Origin: Synaphobranchus kaupii
Taxonomy: Eukaryota > Chordata > Actinopteri > Anguilliformes > Synaphobranchidae
DNA length: 64,000 bases
Reading direction: 5' to 3'
Assembly: GCA_029718625.1 (NCBI GenBank)
Contig: CM056387.1
Span: 36,463,927-36,527,926, forward strand
Position 1 is the first letter of the stretch. Each line of letters opens with the position of its first letter. The notes under the pieces were generated by a model. The model was not told the origin of the DNA. It did not search any database and was given only the letters and a program-made list of their open reading frames with translations. Below, in pieces: positions 36,320-48,128 of this stretch. The translations under genes and the position numbers were made by a program.

Positions 36320-37541
36320 GTAAGAGCCCCTTCTGCATTTTACACCCCCTCTAAAAACCCTGTTACCCCTCTGAACTCCTCCACATCTTACCTCTACAAA
36401 CCCCCCTTATCCCCCCTGACCCCCCCCCCCCCCCTAATAAAACCCCTACTTTACCCTATACCCTCCCACATCTTACCCTCCTCTACAACCCCTGTATCAC
36501 CTGTTAACCCGGGTACCCTTCCACACCTGGCCCGGCCCTTCTGAAAACCCCAGTACTAAACCTTTACTCTGGCGTTTCACTAAGCATCTCTGGATGAGTG
36601 AGTTTACCTGACCTGTAGGTTTTCACTGCAGTGAGAATACACTGTATAGACTGCACAGGCTTTTATGGGAGATTATAAAGGCCAGTTATAAAGCATTTAG
36701 GCCTTCCAGGCATTGAAGTATCATCCTCGCAAAGGTTAGTGGCTCAGTGTGGGCTCAGTGAAGATGACTCTGTACTATACTGTATGTAACTGTAAGGCAA
36801 AGTACAGGTACATTTATCTCCAGCTACAGTTTTTTTTTTTCTCCAAAATTCAAAGTCAGTGTTCTAGAACACCATTGCTTTCAGTTACCAGTAGTGATTG
36901 TGACGTCAGCATTGGAATGTTCAGTTAAGAACACTCGAATCGCGTTTGTGATCTCACACCCTTAAGGGTTCGGAGTGACCTTCACTTGTGCTTAACCGCA
37001 TGGCTATAGTGGGTCCGTTCGCTGTCAGCTTCACTCAAAGCCTTCACATGCCCAGCGCGTCCGTGAGTCCCAGTTTCCTGAAGACTTCAAAGGCAGCAGA
37101 TAAACGCCGTTTGCATTGTGCGCCCTCGGTAACAGCATGTCTGCGTCTCATCTCCCTGTTTAATTGTGTTCCAAACAGGCAGAGCGTTCCAAATGCTCAG
37201 AATTCCATTCTGCCGGTTCCACATTAAACAGCATGCGCCCACAATATGACGAGCGGAATAAAACGCTCTGTTCTGAAGAGAAACCCCGCCCCCACACTGT
37301 CTTAAAATGCACAGCAATTAATGTATATTAATGTGGCAGTGTGACTTCCTGTATGTTCATTTGCCTTTCCTGGAAAGCATAAAAATCGCTGCCTTTTAAT
37401 TTTATTTGAATTTAATTAAATTTGCTCTCTCCCTCTGTACCTCTCTCTCCCTTCTTTCTCCCTCCATCTCTCCCTTTCTCTCTCTCACCCCGTCTCACCA
37501 TTCCTCTGTCCATCTATCTGTCTGTCCATCTGTCTTCTCAG
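36320..37541. other. Last babam2 intron
   Basis: 1,222 bases with a C run at about 36421-36434, one interspersed repeat copy (36828-36975) and a CT-rich patch at about 37424-37500 before the acceptor TGTCTTCTCAG. Confidence 0.75.
36828..36975 (+). repeat. Three-copy interspersed repeat, copy 2
   Basis: Shares AGTCAGTGTTCTAGAACACC, GTGATTGTGACGTCAGCATT and GAATGTTCAGTTAAGAACAC words with 45128-45296, and part of them with 31912-32012 on the other strand. This copy contains TGACGTCA. Confidence 0.8.
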
Positions 37542-37605
37542 AGCATATTTCAGGAGTTTCGTACCTCAGTTCCAGGAAGGGGCTTTTGCTAACGGGAAAC
37601 TCTAG
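37542..37605 (+). CDS. BABAM2 terminal coding exon with stop
   Basis: Starts with A completing the Lys codon, then AYFRSFVPQFQEGAFANGKL and TAG at 37603-37605. The end matches the human C-terminus (…QFQEAAFANGKL) with an Ala to Gly change and an upstream Lys-Thr to Arg-Ser change. The six exons in the window sum to 193 codons, equal to the human length from about residue 191 to 383, so nothing seems missing on this side. Confidence 0.97.
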
Positions 37606-37880
37606 TGTCGTGAGAGACTGGATGACATCACTGCGTGAGTTGTAGGTGCCTGGGACACGCGTGTGTGCACTGAACACAGGACAATTTTTAAGCGATGGTT
37701 GAATGATCATGTCCACGTTGAACATGTTGCTGTTCTCAATTGTCATTTTTTTTTGTTTTTTTACTTGTTTATTTGACGTTCACCCCTGCTCTGTAAGCTA
37801 CCACACAATGTAGTCTGTGAACAGATATGTGCTGCATATCGAACCCATGTCAAAATCCTACCAATAGGAGTAGTGCCAGA

Positions 37881-37924
37881 GGGTTGGTCAGGGCAGGGCA
37901 GGGCAGGGTTGGGCAGGGCGGGGC
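37881..37924 (+). other. G-quadruplex-capable array in 3' UTR
   Basis: GGGTTGG, then repeated GGGCA, GGGTT and GGGCG units: about eight G-triplets with 1-3 base loops on the sense strand. Confidence 0.75.
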
Positions 37925-38152
37925 AGCAGGCGTAACAGACAGGTGAAATGAGGTAACCAGACTGTAGGTTGATCTGTACAATCTTCCTTTACAAAACAAT
38001 CAGCTGCTATGCAGGGGGGGGGGGTGGAATGTACTGCTTGTGTATCGTTGTTTAAACGCTGTTGTGGAAGATCTTTAAAATGAACCGGTGGTATATGTGA
38101 GAATGATCTGTGATGTTTCTCTGTGTGCTGTATATTAGGAAAGACTTTTGCC

Positions 38153-38158
38153 AATAAA
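38153..38158 (+). promoter_or_regulatory. Polyadenylation signal AATAAA for babam2
   Basis: Canonical AATAAA 548 bases after the stop codon, in TTGCCAATAAAATTG. It is the first canonical hexamer downstream of the stop that I noticed. Cleavage would be expected 10-30 bases later. Confidence 0.65.
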
Positions 38159-38175
38159 ATTGAAGTTATGGATGG

Positions 38176-38704
38176 AAACTCGAGTCCTGCCTGTACACCG
38201 GACATGTTCCCAGTGACCTTACGCCTTTTCCCATCTTCATCAGACCCTCCTCCTCCTCCTGGTAATTAAATGAAGTCTGTGAGTAAAGACACCCGGTTGG
38301 CTGAGGAACGCCAGCCCAGACGGCGTCTTCGGCGATCGAACCCAGGGCGAGATAAGGCCGGCTGAAAGCGTTTCTGCAGGTCTACGCTCACGCTAAAGCG
38401 CCGTCTGCCTCGTTTGTTTGGTGCTACGCGGACACAAGGCCCCTCTGCTTTTATACCACGCGTGCAAACGTAACCCCTGTCCGTCTCCGCACGGCTTCTC
38501 TCTCCCCGGTACCCCCGCCGTTCGGATGCCTCTTTCCTTAGTGTGACGGGTGAAAGGACTGCGTTATCCCCGCTGGGGGTCTGCGAGCAGGAAGTGGAGA
38601 TCCTGCTATTTCCTCCTCAGGTCAGAGAGAAACATGCACTCCAACTGTAACCTGCTAATGCCTCCTGTTCACTTCCACTATGGAGATAGTCCATCAGAAC
38701 GCTC
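38176..38704. other. Intergenic DNA, no gene seen
   Basis: CpG-containing unique-looking sequence near 38280-38560. No recognised exon. Confidence 0.5.
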
Positions 38705-39005
38705 CACACACACACACACACACACACACATGCACACACAGACACACATACACTTCACACACAATCATATACACAAACACTTTCATACACACACAAACAT
38801 ATGCACATACACTTCACACACAAACATATGCACATGCACTTTCATACACAAACATACACATGCACTTTCACACACAAACATATACACATGCACTTTCATA
38901 CACACACAAGCACACACAACACACTCTTGCATGCACACAGACACATGCATGTGCACGCATACATGCCGCATGCATAGACATTTTTATGCACACACACACA
39001 CACAC
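38705..39005. repeat. CA-rich minisatellite
   Basis: CA runs at both ends, with a middle part of about six units of roughly 28-32 bases containing ACAAACATATGCACATGCAC and TTTCATACACA. Confidence 0.88.
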
Positions 39006-40604
39006 ATGCGAGTGGACCCGATCCGGGAAGGTCAGATCAATCTAAGCACAGTATGCTTTGTCCTGTACCTAAACCACAAGCATTGCATCTCTTATTACTT
39101 ACTCACAAATGATTTTGCTTAGTTCTGTGACTATTAAACACGTAATGTTCTGTAGTGCTGAGACAACCTTGCATCACAGTGATATATCCACACAAAATAA
39201 CCATCTTCTTAAGATTTGCTCCTTCAAAGTTAAAGACAAGGCGCATTTCTGTCAGATTGAATCTAACCATATGAGTTATTATTATGTAAGACACTGAGGC
39301 ATATTAACACCGCCTTTACAAACGATGAGGAAGTAAGCCACTCTGCTTACCTTTGTATGTACAGTATATCTGTGCCACTTGATTGACATAGCCGGGAATA
39401 AGGAACGGCATCTGCCTCCTTTTAAAATGGCCGTTTTTAGGGTTACAGGATCTCTTATCAGTGACCCAGCCCTGAATGCTCTAGCTCCTTAAATTGTTCT
39501 GAACCAGCGCTTTATTTCTATGGTACCCTGGGAAACCGTGTTACACGCAACGTCACGACTCTGGATCTGGATCTGAACGCACTGAAAGTTTAACTGGCAC
39601 GCTGCTAAATATCAGGATAAATCCATCAGAATACAAAAAGTTATAAAGCCGAGTTAGCAAAAAAATGAATAAAAATATTATTTATTCCAGCATAATGTGG
39701 AAAAAATTGAAATAAATAAGTGCCTAAGCGCAAGGTGCACAGAGAGAAAAAAACAAGGCAAACGTTTGAGTCAGAGACTTTTATCAGTGCTGACATAGCG
39801 GAGATAGTACTGAGCGTAATGACTCATTAAACCTGGCTCGGAGGAGATGTGTGAGGAGATGGAAGCCGTGTTATTTGTTTGAGCTGTGTTTGTTTTAAAG
39901 TGTACTGGAGGTGAGGAAACGGTCCTTTCCCGCCATGGTGGCATCCCTTCCGCGCGCATTGCTGTGACACACAAGCCAGTCGTAGTGAACGAAACCAGTC
40001 GCTGAGGTTGTTTTGCTTAGTAATGTCAAAAAATGTGTTTTTGAGAGCGTAGTACATACTCTGTTTCTGTGTGAAGAAAACTATTCTCTATGTGTGTGTG
40101 TGTGTGTGTGTGTGAGTGTGCACGTGTTTGTATGTGAGTGAGTGTGTGTACGTATGAGTGTGCACATAGTTTGTATGTGTGTGTGCGCATATGTGGGCGG
40201 GCGTGTGTGTGGGTGTGTTTGAGAGAAAGAGAGAAAACGTGTGTGCTTGCTTTCATCATTAAAGATTAAGGGTCATTGTCAGGGTCTTTGTTGGCCTGCG
40301 GGGAGCCCTCTGCTATATTTATTGTTGGAAATACAGCGACTGTCATGTTTAATTGGGAACTGTAGGGTAAATGTATCTGGGGCATTTAATAGCATCAATT
40401 TTAATTCTTTTAATAAAAAGAATTTAATTAATTAATTAAATTAAGTCTTTTAATAAAATAATTAAAGTGAAGATTCTTTTTGTCTTTTTTTGCTGGGCTC
40501 CATGTTTCTCGCGGTAACCTTTGTCAACCCGCCATCCTGCGTCCTCTCCACCGTTAGCTCCGGGATAACCATGACCATACGAGCGAATATAGGAATATAA
40601 ACTC
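39006..40604. other. Intergenic DNA, no gene seen
   Basis: Holds a GT run near 40092-40114 and an AATTAATTAATTAAATTAA patch near 40423-40445. No exon or RNA gene recognised. Confidence 0.5.
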
Positions 40605-41035
40605 TTTAAATGCACAGATTCCTCTGTCCTACTTTCTTTGGATTTCTGTGTCCTTCTCTCACTCTGGATTCCTCTGTCCTTCTCACTGTTTCTCTGTGCT
40701 TCTCATTCTGGATTCCTCTGTCCTTCTCACTCTGGATTCCTCTGTCCTTCTCTCTCTGGATTCTTCTGTCCTTCTCATTCTGGATTCCTCTGTCCTTCTC
40801 ACTCTGGATTCCTCTGTCCTTTTCATTCTGGATTCCTCTGTCCTCTCACTCTGGATTCCTCTGTCCTTCTCACTCTGGATTCCTCTGTCCTTCTATCACT
40901 CTGGATTCCTCTGTCTGTCTCACTCTGGATTCCTCTGTTCTTCTCTCTCTGTGTTTCCCTGTGCATCACTCTGGATTTCTTTGTCCTACTCTCTCTGTGT
41001 TTCCCTGTGCTTCTCACTCTGGTTTCTTTTGTCAT
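40605..41035. repeat. 24-bp minisatellite, about 17 units
   Basis: Unit is CTCTGGATTCCTCTGTCCTT plus CTCA. Units vary by 1-3 bases, including a 22-base unit (CCTCTCA) and CTGTGTTTCCCTGTGCTTCT variants. The 24-bp period keeps an 8-residue Ser/Leu-rich frame open for up to about 180 codons on the + strand; I do not regard it as a gene. Confidence 0.93.
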
Positions 41036-42842
41036 TTGCAAGACACTTTTGTTATTTACTTCAATAAAATGTAATACGTATTTTCAGTCTCTTTATTTCT
41101 ATATAAAATGGTGCCATTTCTGTTTCGCTTCTACTGATTGGCTTTTTTTTATCATGGTTTTGTTATATCCATGTTATCCGTAACTGCCGGTGGCTTTTTA
41201 CAGAGTGTGTTGGTGTCAGACGTTCACTGTTTTATTGATGTGGGACATCCTGAAGAGTCCCCAGAGGGCAGCCATTTTAGCGAACCTTTGAGATAAGGTT
41301 TTAGAGCCGTTGAGCTGACTGACAGGAACGATGTGTAGCCTGTCTTCATGCTCCCGCGTGCAGTTTAAAACCCTGCAGTTCCTTTCCATTTTCACCCTTC
41401 TTAATTCTGCAGGAACATTTGGGTGTAAATGAAGCATCATCCCCCTTGCACTGTACTCAGGGGACACCAGCTATTTTGGGGAGTTAATCTGTGTTCCTTT
41501 GGGGTCTTAAAAACGTCGTAGCTCAAGCTGCCATTTGGAAATTTTACCCCCCCTCCCTCCCCCCCCCCCCCACTCTCTCCTCAGAACAGAGGTATTCCAA
41601 CAAGGCCGTCTGCCTGCCAAATCTGTCACTAATCTTCTAAATCCACTAATCCTTCCTCATTTAAGTGATCCTCAAGGCAGCAGGGGCATATTTGACTAAT
41701 TGAGGATCCCTCGAGAACGATAATTAAAGCGGCGTTGGGATCCGAGAACTGCGCGGTGCGTTACCGGTAAGCACCTCGTCCTGGGGGGGGGGCTAGGTCT
41801 GTCAGCAGCAGTACCTCAGGTCAGAGGCTTACGCTCAAGCTTCTTGTTAACTTCAGTCCCGACAGTAGATCAGGTGTGCACTAAGGTGTTAGTGTGTCAG
41901 AGACATGGTGACCCGCTTGGCTTCTTCCCGCGAAAGACTTGCTTTCAATATGGAGACGGTGTTTTGCTGCAGAACGGCGACGCCAGAAATCTGAGCTGGG
42001 AATGTGGAACTTGGCTCCTTCTGACAGTCACAGCTTGAGTTTAAGGCGGAAGTGCGGACCTTCAACGCTGGGCCTTCGCGTTGTACAAAAACCGGGCCTC
42101 CCAAGGGAGAGACCGAAGCCCTCGTGTTCGTCCAATCGCGCGGCTAATTAGTTACATTAAGATTTCGAGTGGAATAGCAGCCAGAGACATTCTGGCACTC
42201 CGAGATCAGGGGTTGAATTGGCAGACTGTCGAAATGCTATCAGGCGCTGGCAGTCTATAAAATTACGTTTCTTTGTACAGGCACAACTTAAGTTTGAATG
42301 CTGCGTTCCCCGGGAATATTACCAGAGGGAAATTTCACTTAGTTTGGGTCTGACTTCACCCGGGATTATTTTTCAGACTTCATTCTTCTTCAGTTATTTC
42401 CCTGAGGTAACTTTTGAGAAGGGTAGAAAAAAATTAAAAAAAAAATTTGTGAGGCACTATAAGAGTTGCTCCACAGGGAGTTTTTTTTTTTTTAGCGGTA
42501 AGAGACGTTAACCAATAGGAATGATTGAAAGTCACCCTGCCACTCTGAATCACCACCTCCCTCCTGCCCGGAGGAGCTTAAACCAACAGGGCAGCGGGGA
42601 ACGCAGGAGGTAATCGGAGGGAAATCGGGAACGTCTGGAAGGCCTGGATGTGTCACGGTGGGGAGCGCCGGGTGCCTTGTTTGCTCTCTCTCCCTGTCGC
42701 ATCCCGAATTTCCGAAGCTGTCAACCCCGTCTATTTTTCCTGTGCGTTTTATTTAACATATTCCTCCAAAAAAAAACGCCCATGCGCAAAATCGCGAAGT
42801 TACAAAATCCTCCTGTTCTGATAACGGGCGGGGTACTTTCTG
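41036..42842. other. Intergenic DNA, no gene seen
   Basis: A C run lies at about 41560-41571. CpG-richer patches at about 41700-42130 and 42540-42830. No exon recognised. Confidence 0.5.
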
Positions 42843-43072
42843 TTCCTGTGTGTGTACATGCAGACTGACACAGAGTGGGGCGGGGTGTAGGTTGTGTGTG
42901 TACATGCAGACTGACACAGAGTGGGGCAGGGTGTAGATTGTGTGTGTACATGCAGACTGACACAGAGTGGGGCAGGGTGTAGGTTGTGTGTGTACATGCA
43001 GACTGACAGAGTGGGGCAGGGTGTAGATTGTGTGTGTACATGCAGACTGACAGAGTGGGGCAGGGTGTAGGT
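42843..43072. repeat. 45/43-bp minisatellite, about 5 units
   Basis: Unit is TGTGTGTACATGCAGACTGA then CACAGAGTGGGGCAGGGTGT then AGATT/AGGTT. The first three units have GACACAGAG; the last two have GACAGAG (2 bases shorter). Confidence 0.93.
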
Positions 43073-43337
43073 TTGGTGGGGGGTCGTAGAGGGGTTGGGT
43101 GGGGACGTCGAAGGAACGCGTTTTCGGCTGGCAGCTCTCGGTTCTGCGGCGGATTGTTGATGTAAGCCGAGTTGTGGATGATGAGCGGAGAGGCTTAGCT
43201 AATTTGGGAGAGAGCAGCAGAGAGACGGGGATTTTCTGGGTTTTGTTGCAGCCGTTTGATCTGAGAGCAAAAAAAAAAAAGGCCCAGAGATGTCATGGAA
43301 ATGAAATAATTTTTCTTTCATCTCCACGTGGAATGGA
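43073..43337. other. Short intergenic spacer
   Basis: Contains an A run of about 12 bases near 43269. No gene seen. Confidence 0.5.
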
Positions 43338-44393
43338 ACTGGGATATTCTAACAATCTTCTGTCCCTGGATAGGACTGGGATATTCTAACACTCCTCTGT
43401 CCCTGGATAGGACTGGGATATTCTAACACTCTTCTGTCCCTGGATAGGACTGGGATATTCTAACACTCTTCTGTCCCTGGATAGGACTGGGATATTCTAA
43501 CAATCTTCTGTCCCTGGATAGGACTGGGATATTCTAACACTCCTCTGTCCCTGGATAAGACTGGGATATTCTAACACTCCTCTGTCCCTGGATAAGACTG
43601 GGATATTCTAACACTCTTCTGTCCCTGGATAGGACTGGGATATTCTAACACTCTTCTGTCCCTGGATAAGACTGGGATATTCTAACACTCTTCTGTCCCT
43701 GGATAGGACTGGGATATTCTAACACTCCTCTGTCCCTGGATAAGACTGGGATATTCTAACACTCTTCTGTCCCTGGATAGGACTGGGATATTCTAACACT
43801 CCTCTGTCCCTGGATAAGACTGGGATATTCTAACACTCTTCTGTCCCTGGATAGGACTGGGATATTCTAACACTCTTCTGTCCCTGGATAGGACTGGGAT
43901 ATTCTAACACTCTTCTGTCCCTGGATAGGACTGGGATATTCTAACACTCTTCTGTCCCTGGATAGGACTGGGATATTCTAACACTCTTCTGTCCCTGGAT
44001 AGGACTGGGATATTCTAACACTCTTCTGTCCCTGGATAGGACTGGGATATTCTAACACTCTTCTGTCCCTGGATAGGACTGGGATATTCTAACACTCTTC
44101 TGTCCCTGGATAGGACTGGGATATTCTAACACTCTTCTGTCCCTGGATAGGACTGGGATATTCTAACACTCTTCTGTCCCTGGATAGGACTGGGATATTC
44201 TAACACTCTTCTGTCCCTGGATAGGACTGGGATATTCTAACACTCTTCTGTCCCTGGATAGGACTGGGATATTCTAACACTCTTCTGTCCCTGGATAGGA
44301 CTGGGATATTCTAACACTCTTCTGTCCCTGGATAGGACTGGGATATTCTAACACTCTTCTGTCCCTGGATAGGACTGGGATATTCTAACACTT
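43338..44393. repeat. 37-bp minisatellite, about 28.5 units, very homogeneous
   Basis: Unit is ACTGGGATATTCTAACACTC then TTCTGTCCCTGGATAGG. Variants (CAATC for CACTC, CCTCTG for CTTCTG, ATAAGA for ATAGGA) are confined to roughly the first 14 units, and the last 14 appear identical. The array is continuous with no unique spacers. Confidence 0.97.
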
Positions 44394-44527
44394 TATTTTC
44401 CCCTTTCCTACTTGTTCCTCTGCTACCATAACCGCCACTCGTTAAAGCTTAATTGTGAATTGCTAATTGCTCCCTCTGTGTGGCACACCAGCAGAGAGAG
44501 ACAGTAATCCCATAAAAGAGGTCTTCT

Positions 44528-44672
44528 CCATGATGTTGTCATGGTGATTAGACTGAATGGGGGTCTGGTTGATGTTGTCATGGTGATTAGACTAAATGTT
44601 GTTACGTCATTGAAATATACTGAAAATATACTGAAATAACATGTACGATCAATATATTGCATCACTTTTGAT
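44528..44672. repeat. Two-copy dispersed repeat, copy 1 (pair at 51929-52092)
   Basis: GATTAGACTGAATGGGGGTC, TTGATGTTGTCATGG and CATTGAAATATACTGAAAAT words in the same order as at 51929. An internal direct repeat (GATGTTGTCATGGTGATTAG) occurs twice. Confidence 0.75.
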
Positions 44673-45127
44673 TTGTCAAGATGCATTGTTGTTAAATATA
44701 TTTATTGTAGTTTCTACAAAGTCCAAATATTTGCAATATATTGCAGGCCCATTTTTGTTTCCCCCTCTCACATTCTTTTTGGATTTCTGTTGGGGTTTTA
44801 GTTTTTGATTTATTTTTGTCAAGAAAAAAAAGATTTTTTCATGTCCCTCAGGGTGGACGTTTGATGATTGATACAAAAGGTAGCGTTTGTTCTCCCATTC
44901 TTCCACAGAGGCGGACACAGTCGATTCAGACCTGTCAAGGATTTCCAGAAAAAAAACCCCTAAGGTCTTGTTTGTGTTCGATGCAGTGTTTGCGCCCGTT
45001 TTAAGGCGCGTTTAAGAGCGATCAATAAGCCAGAGTTTAATTTGCATGCAGGTATGCGGACGATGCAGTTTACCGGGGAACCAAGGGCCACACCTGGCTG
45101 TAAATTCCAAATATTTCTGCCTTAAAA

Positions 45128-45296
45128 CCCTTTGAAGAGTAGGTTTTTTGGAATGTTTTTTTTTTTTTTTTTTCAAAATTCTACGTCAGTGTTCTAGAAC
45201 TCTATCACTTTCAATTGCCAGTCGTGATTGTTACATCAGCATTAGAATGTTCAGTTAAGAACATTTTAATCACGTATTTGTGATAAAGAGTTAAAT
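45128..45296 (+). repeat. Three-copy interspersed repeat, copy 3
   Basis: Begins CCCTTTGAAGAGTAGGTTTT, followed by a T run of about 20, TCAGTGTTCTAGAACTCT and GAATGTTCAGTTAAGAACAT. The fullest of the three copies. Confidence 0.8.
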
Positions 45297-45306
45297 GGGT
45301 CACGAG

Positions 45307-45331
45307 TGACTCATCACTCATTAGTGACTCA
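45307..45331. promoter_or_regulatory. Paired AP-1 (TRE) sites, intergenic
   Basis: TGACTCA at 45307-45313 and 45325-45331, 18 bases apart, with two more ACTCAT words between and after. Directly follows the repeat copy at 45128-45296. About 14 kb upstream of fosl2. Confidence 0.4.
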
Positions 45332-47966
45332 TTACTCATCCCAGCGGCGCCGTGTTTGAGCACCTGTGCCATTAAGCACCTGAGCTAAGGTTGGCATCTC
45401 AGTGACCCTGTATCAGAGCCCTGTCATGGGTATAGTTCACTGGAGGGAGGCCTCTCACTTGCGTACGCGTAGTTTTGACAGTCGGGTGGGTTTGAAGGAA
45501 GGGCCGTTTCAGAGCCGACGCTTTAACTCAGACTCCTGACGGACACGTTCGGCTTTCTCGGTTATTCAGCCGTTTCCTCCAGAGACGAGCGCGCACCTCG
45601 GGAACTTTGTCAAACCTGTTGAGCCCGGGCCTAGTGAATCGAGGTGAGCCCGGGCCTAGTGAATCGAGGACGCACGACGATGTCTTTCTTCCGCCTCTCC
45701 GTGGGCTGTTCTCCTGGCGTCCCGTCCTCGTCGTTCCGCTTCTCCAAGGAGCTGTCAGTGCGGCCGCCGATCGCTCCGTACGCCCGCTGATCTCCCCGGT
45801 CAGACGCTGTCAGGTCGACGGACGCGGCTCAGCGGCCTGTCAGGTGTGCTGACAGCTCTGGCACACGCGTGTGCGTGCACATGTACATGTGATGTGACAA
45901 GTCCGCTGAACGTCCGGGAGGGGGGGAGGGAGGGGGGGGTCCGTGCGGCGGGCGTACGGAAATCATGTCACGGCGTCCTGAGAGCAGGGATGGGGCGGGT
46001 TAGTACCCTCGGGAACCGGCGTTTTCTGCAACGTTCCCTTGCGTCTCAGCACAGTGGGTTAGCAGAAACTGCCCCCGTCAGTCACCACGAGCCGGACTTC
46101 CCTCTCTGGTTTGTTTTGGCATTGGAATCTTCTTCAGCAGCACACACTGTAATTAACAGGGCAGGATGTATAGACCCTTAGTTCTGGTAAATATACACTA
46201 CATCCTGCCGTTAGTTGTGATTTATTGTGTTTATTTGGCAACCATGTTTACCACCTTACACCTGCTTACTTGTTTGAATATCCCCTGGGATTCTGGGTCT
46301 TCAGATGTTCCGAAATCTGACCTCTTCACCACCTACCCTGCAGTGTAGATTGACTGAATTGAAGTGAATTCATTAATTAATTAACCGTATTGCTTATTTG
46401 TGAGTTTCTTTCACACATACTCAACTTATATATTCAACATATATTCCACACAATACACAACACGGATATTTAAAGTGGATGTCGACAACTGCAAATGTAA
46501 CCTCAGCATGATGAAAACATCACTGGGGAAAAATATTACTCGGAACATCATAGGAAGATGTTTTTTCCCCCAGAGCCGTGTGGAAAGGGCACGCACGTGC
46601 GCACGACCATCCCGTTACAAACTGTTGACCCCTGTTTGCCCTATGGTACTGAGGGTTACACCCGTGAGGGGAAGGGCGGGGTGGGGGGAGTTGTGTGTGC
46701 CGATCATGTGCCGCTCTTGCCAAGTGGCACAAACCCCCACCCCCCCCCACCCCCCTTGGCAACCTAATTAAATTTTCCACTTTTCCACACTCGCATTAAG
46801 GCTTCATCCAACCGGAAAGGACCGACCTCGAGAAAGGGCTCTTAGCCCCCCCACCCCCACCCTCTCTCTCCCATCCAATCAGGTGCAGGGTCCGTGAATG
46901 CGCTCACTCCGATGTTAGGGTTTGATCGTCTGTGGGAATGGCTATTTATCTTAAGGGGCTGACAACGTTGAGCCGCCACGACGACACAATTAGCATTCAG
47001 TCAACAGGCTGGAAGTGAGGCCGGAGATCCTCATTATATCCCTCAGCTCCAGGTTCGCTGGATCTGATTCGATGAGGAAGGTTCTGTCATTCTTTAGCTC
47101 TGAGCTATCGTAGCCTGAACATATGGTGCACTGTGACCTTGAGAAACCTGTGTTACCAACAGCATTTCGATTTGATTCAATCTCTCCCTCCCTCTCTCCC
47201 TCCGCCATCTCTATCCTCTCTCCCCCTCCCTCTCTCTCTCTCCTCCATCTCTATCCTCTCTACCTCCCTCTCTCATCTCTCTCTGTCTCTATCTCATGCA
47301 GCACATAAATTAAGTAGTCTGTATGGTGCATGACGATATCTTTCACTCTTTGCTGCCTCACTATGTTTAATATGAGGGTATGAAGTGTATGTTTTGTTAA
47401 GCCATTTGATAACATGTATTATGGCTTCTCCAGGGCCTCTATGTGATGTTTTCTTAGGATAAACTCAGAAACTAAACTTTACCAAATATCTCCAAGGAGG
47501 TGTAATTCAGGCAACAACAGCGAGTTTATCGGGTTGTGTACCCAAACAACGGGGCCAAACCTGCTCGTCCCCCCCTCCGTGTCCGCCAGCATTCCTAACG
47601 CCGGGCCCCTCTGAACAGCCCTTCTCGTAAATTGCACAAGACAGACGTGTTGACAGGCGGCGATAAACTTTGCCATTGTTAGCTGTGCCTGTGTTGAAAA
47701 GTTCCCGGGCAACACAGATTGATTCAGTCACCCTGCAGTGAGGAAAGTAAATAAATAAATAAATAAATAAAAATAGGCGCAAAAAAACGGAATGGAGCCA
47801 AAATGGCCGCTTGAGCCAGCGCACACTTTCCTTTGTGGTTTGTAATAATGAGAAGCATTATTATGATTAGGGCTCAACCTCCAGACAAAACATGAGAGAG
47901 AACAGCAAGTGTTGCAGGAAAGATGCTGGGCTGTTTACGGCAAGAACACTGAGATACTGAGATACT

Positions 47967-48010
<44 letters not shown>

Positions 48011-48128
48011 TCTCTCTCTCTCACTCACTCTCTCACTCAGTCTCTCTCAGTATCTCTCTCACTCAGTCTTTCTCTCTCTCTCTGTCTGTCTGTTTGTCTG
48101 TCTATGGTCTGTCTCTTTTTCATGTCCC
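45332..48128. other. Intergenic DNA, no gene seen
   Basis: CpG-rich at about 45440-45960, including a perfect 25-bp tandem duplication at 45620-45669 (TGAGCCCGGGCCTAGTGAAT plus CGAGG). CT-rich patch at 47180-47300, AAAT repeats at 47750-47772 and a CT/CACT run at about 47969-48085. No exon recognised. Confidence 0.5.

Larger units (their letters stand above)
37606..38175 (+). other. Probable babam2 3' UTR
   Basis: From the stop codon to just past the first AATAAA. Includes a TTTTTTTTGTTTTTTTAC patch near 37748, a G-triplet array at 37881-37924 and a G run of about 10 at 38013. The end is inferred from the polyadenylation signal; no cDNA evidence is available. Confidence 0.6.

Noticed and set aside
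40610..41183. 181-codon Ser/Leu-rich frame
   Set aside because: Product of a 24-bp minisatellite with competing frames of similar length; no protein signature.
43338..44393. Possible CRISPR array of 37-bp repeats
   Set aside because: Units are contiguous with no unique spacers, in a vertebrate genome; it is a minisatellite.
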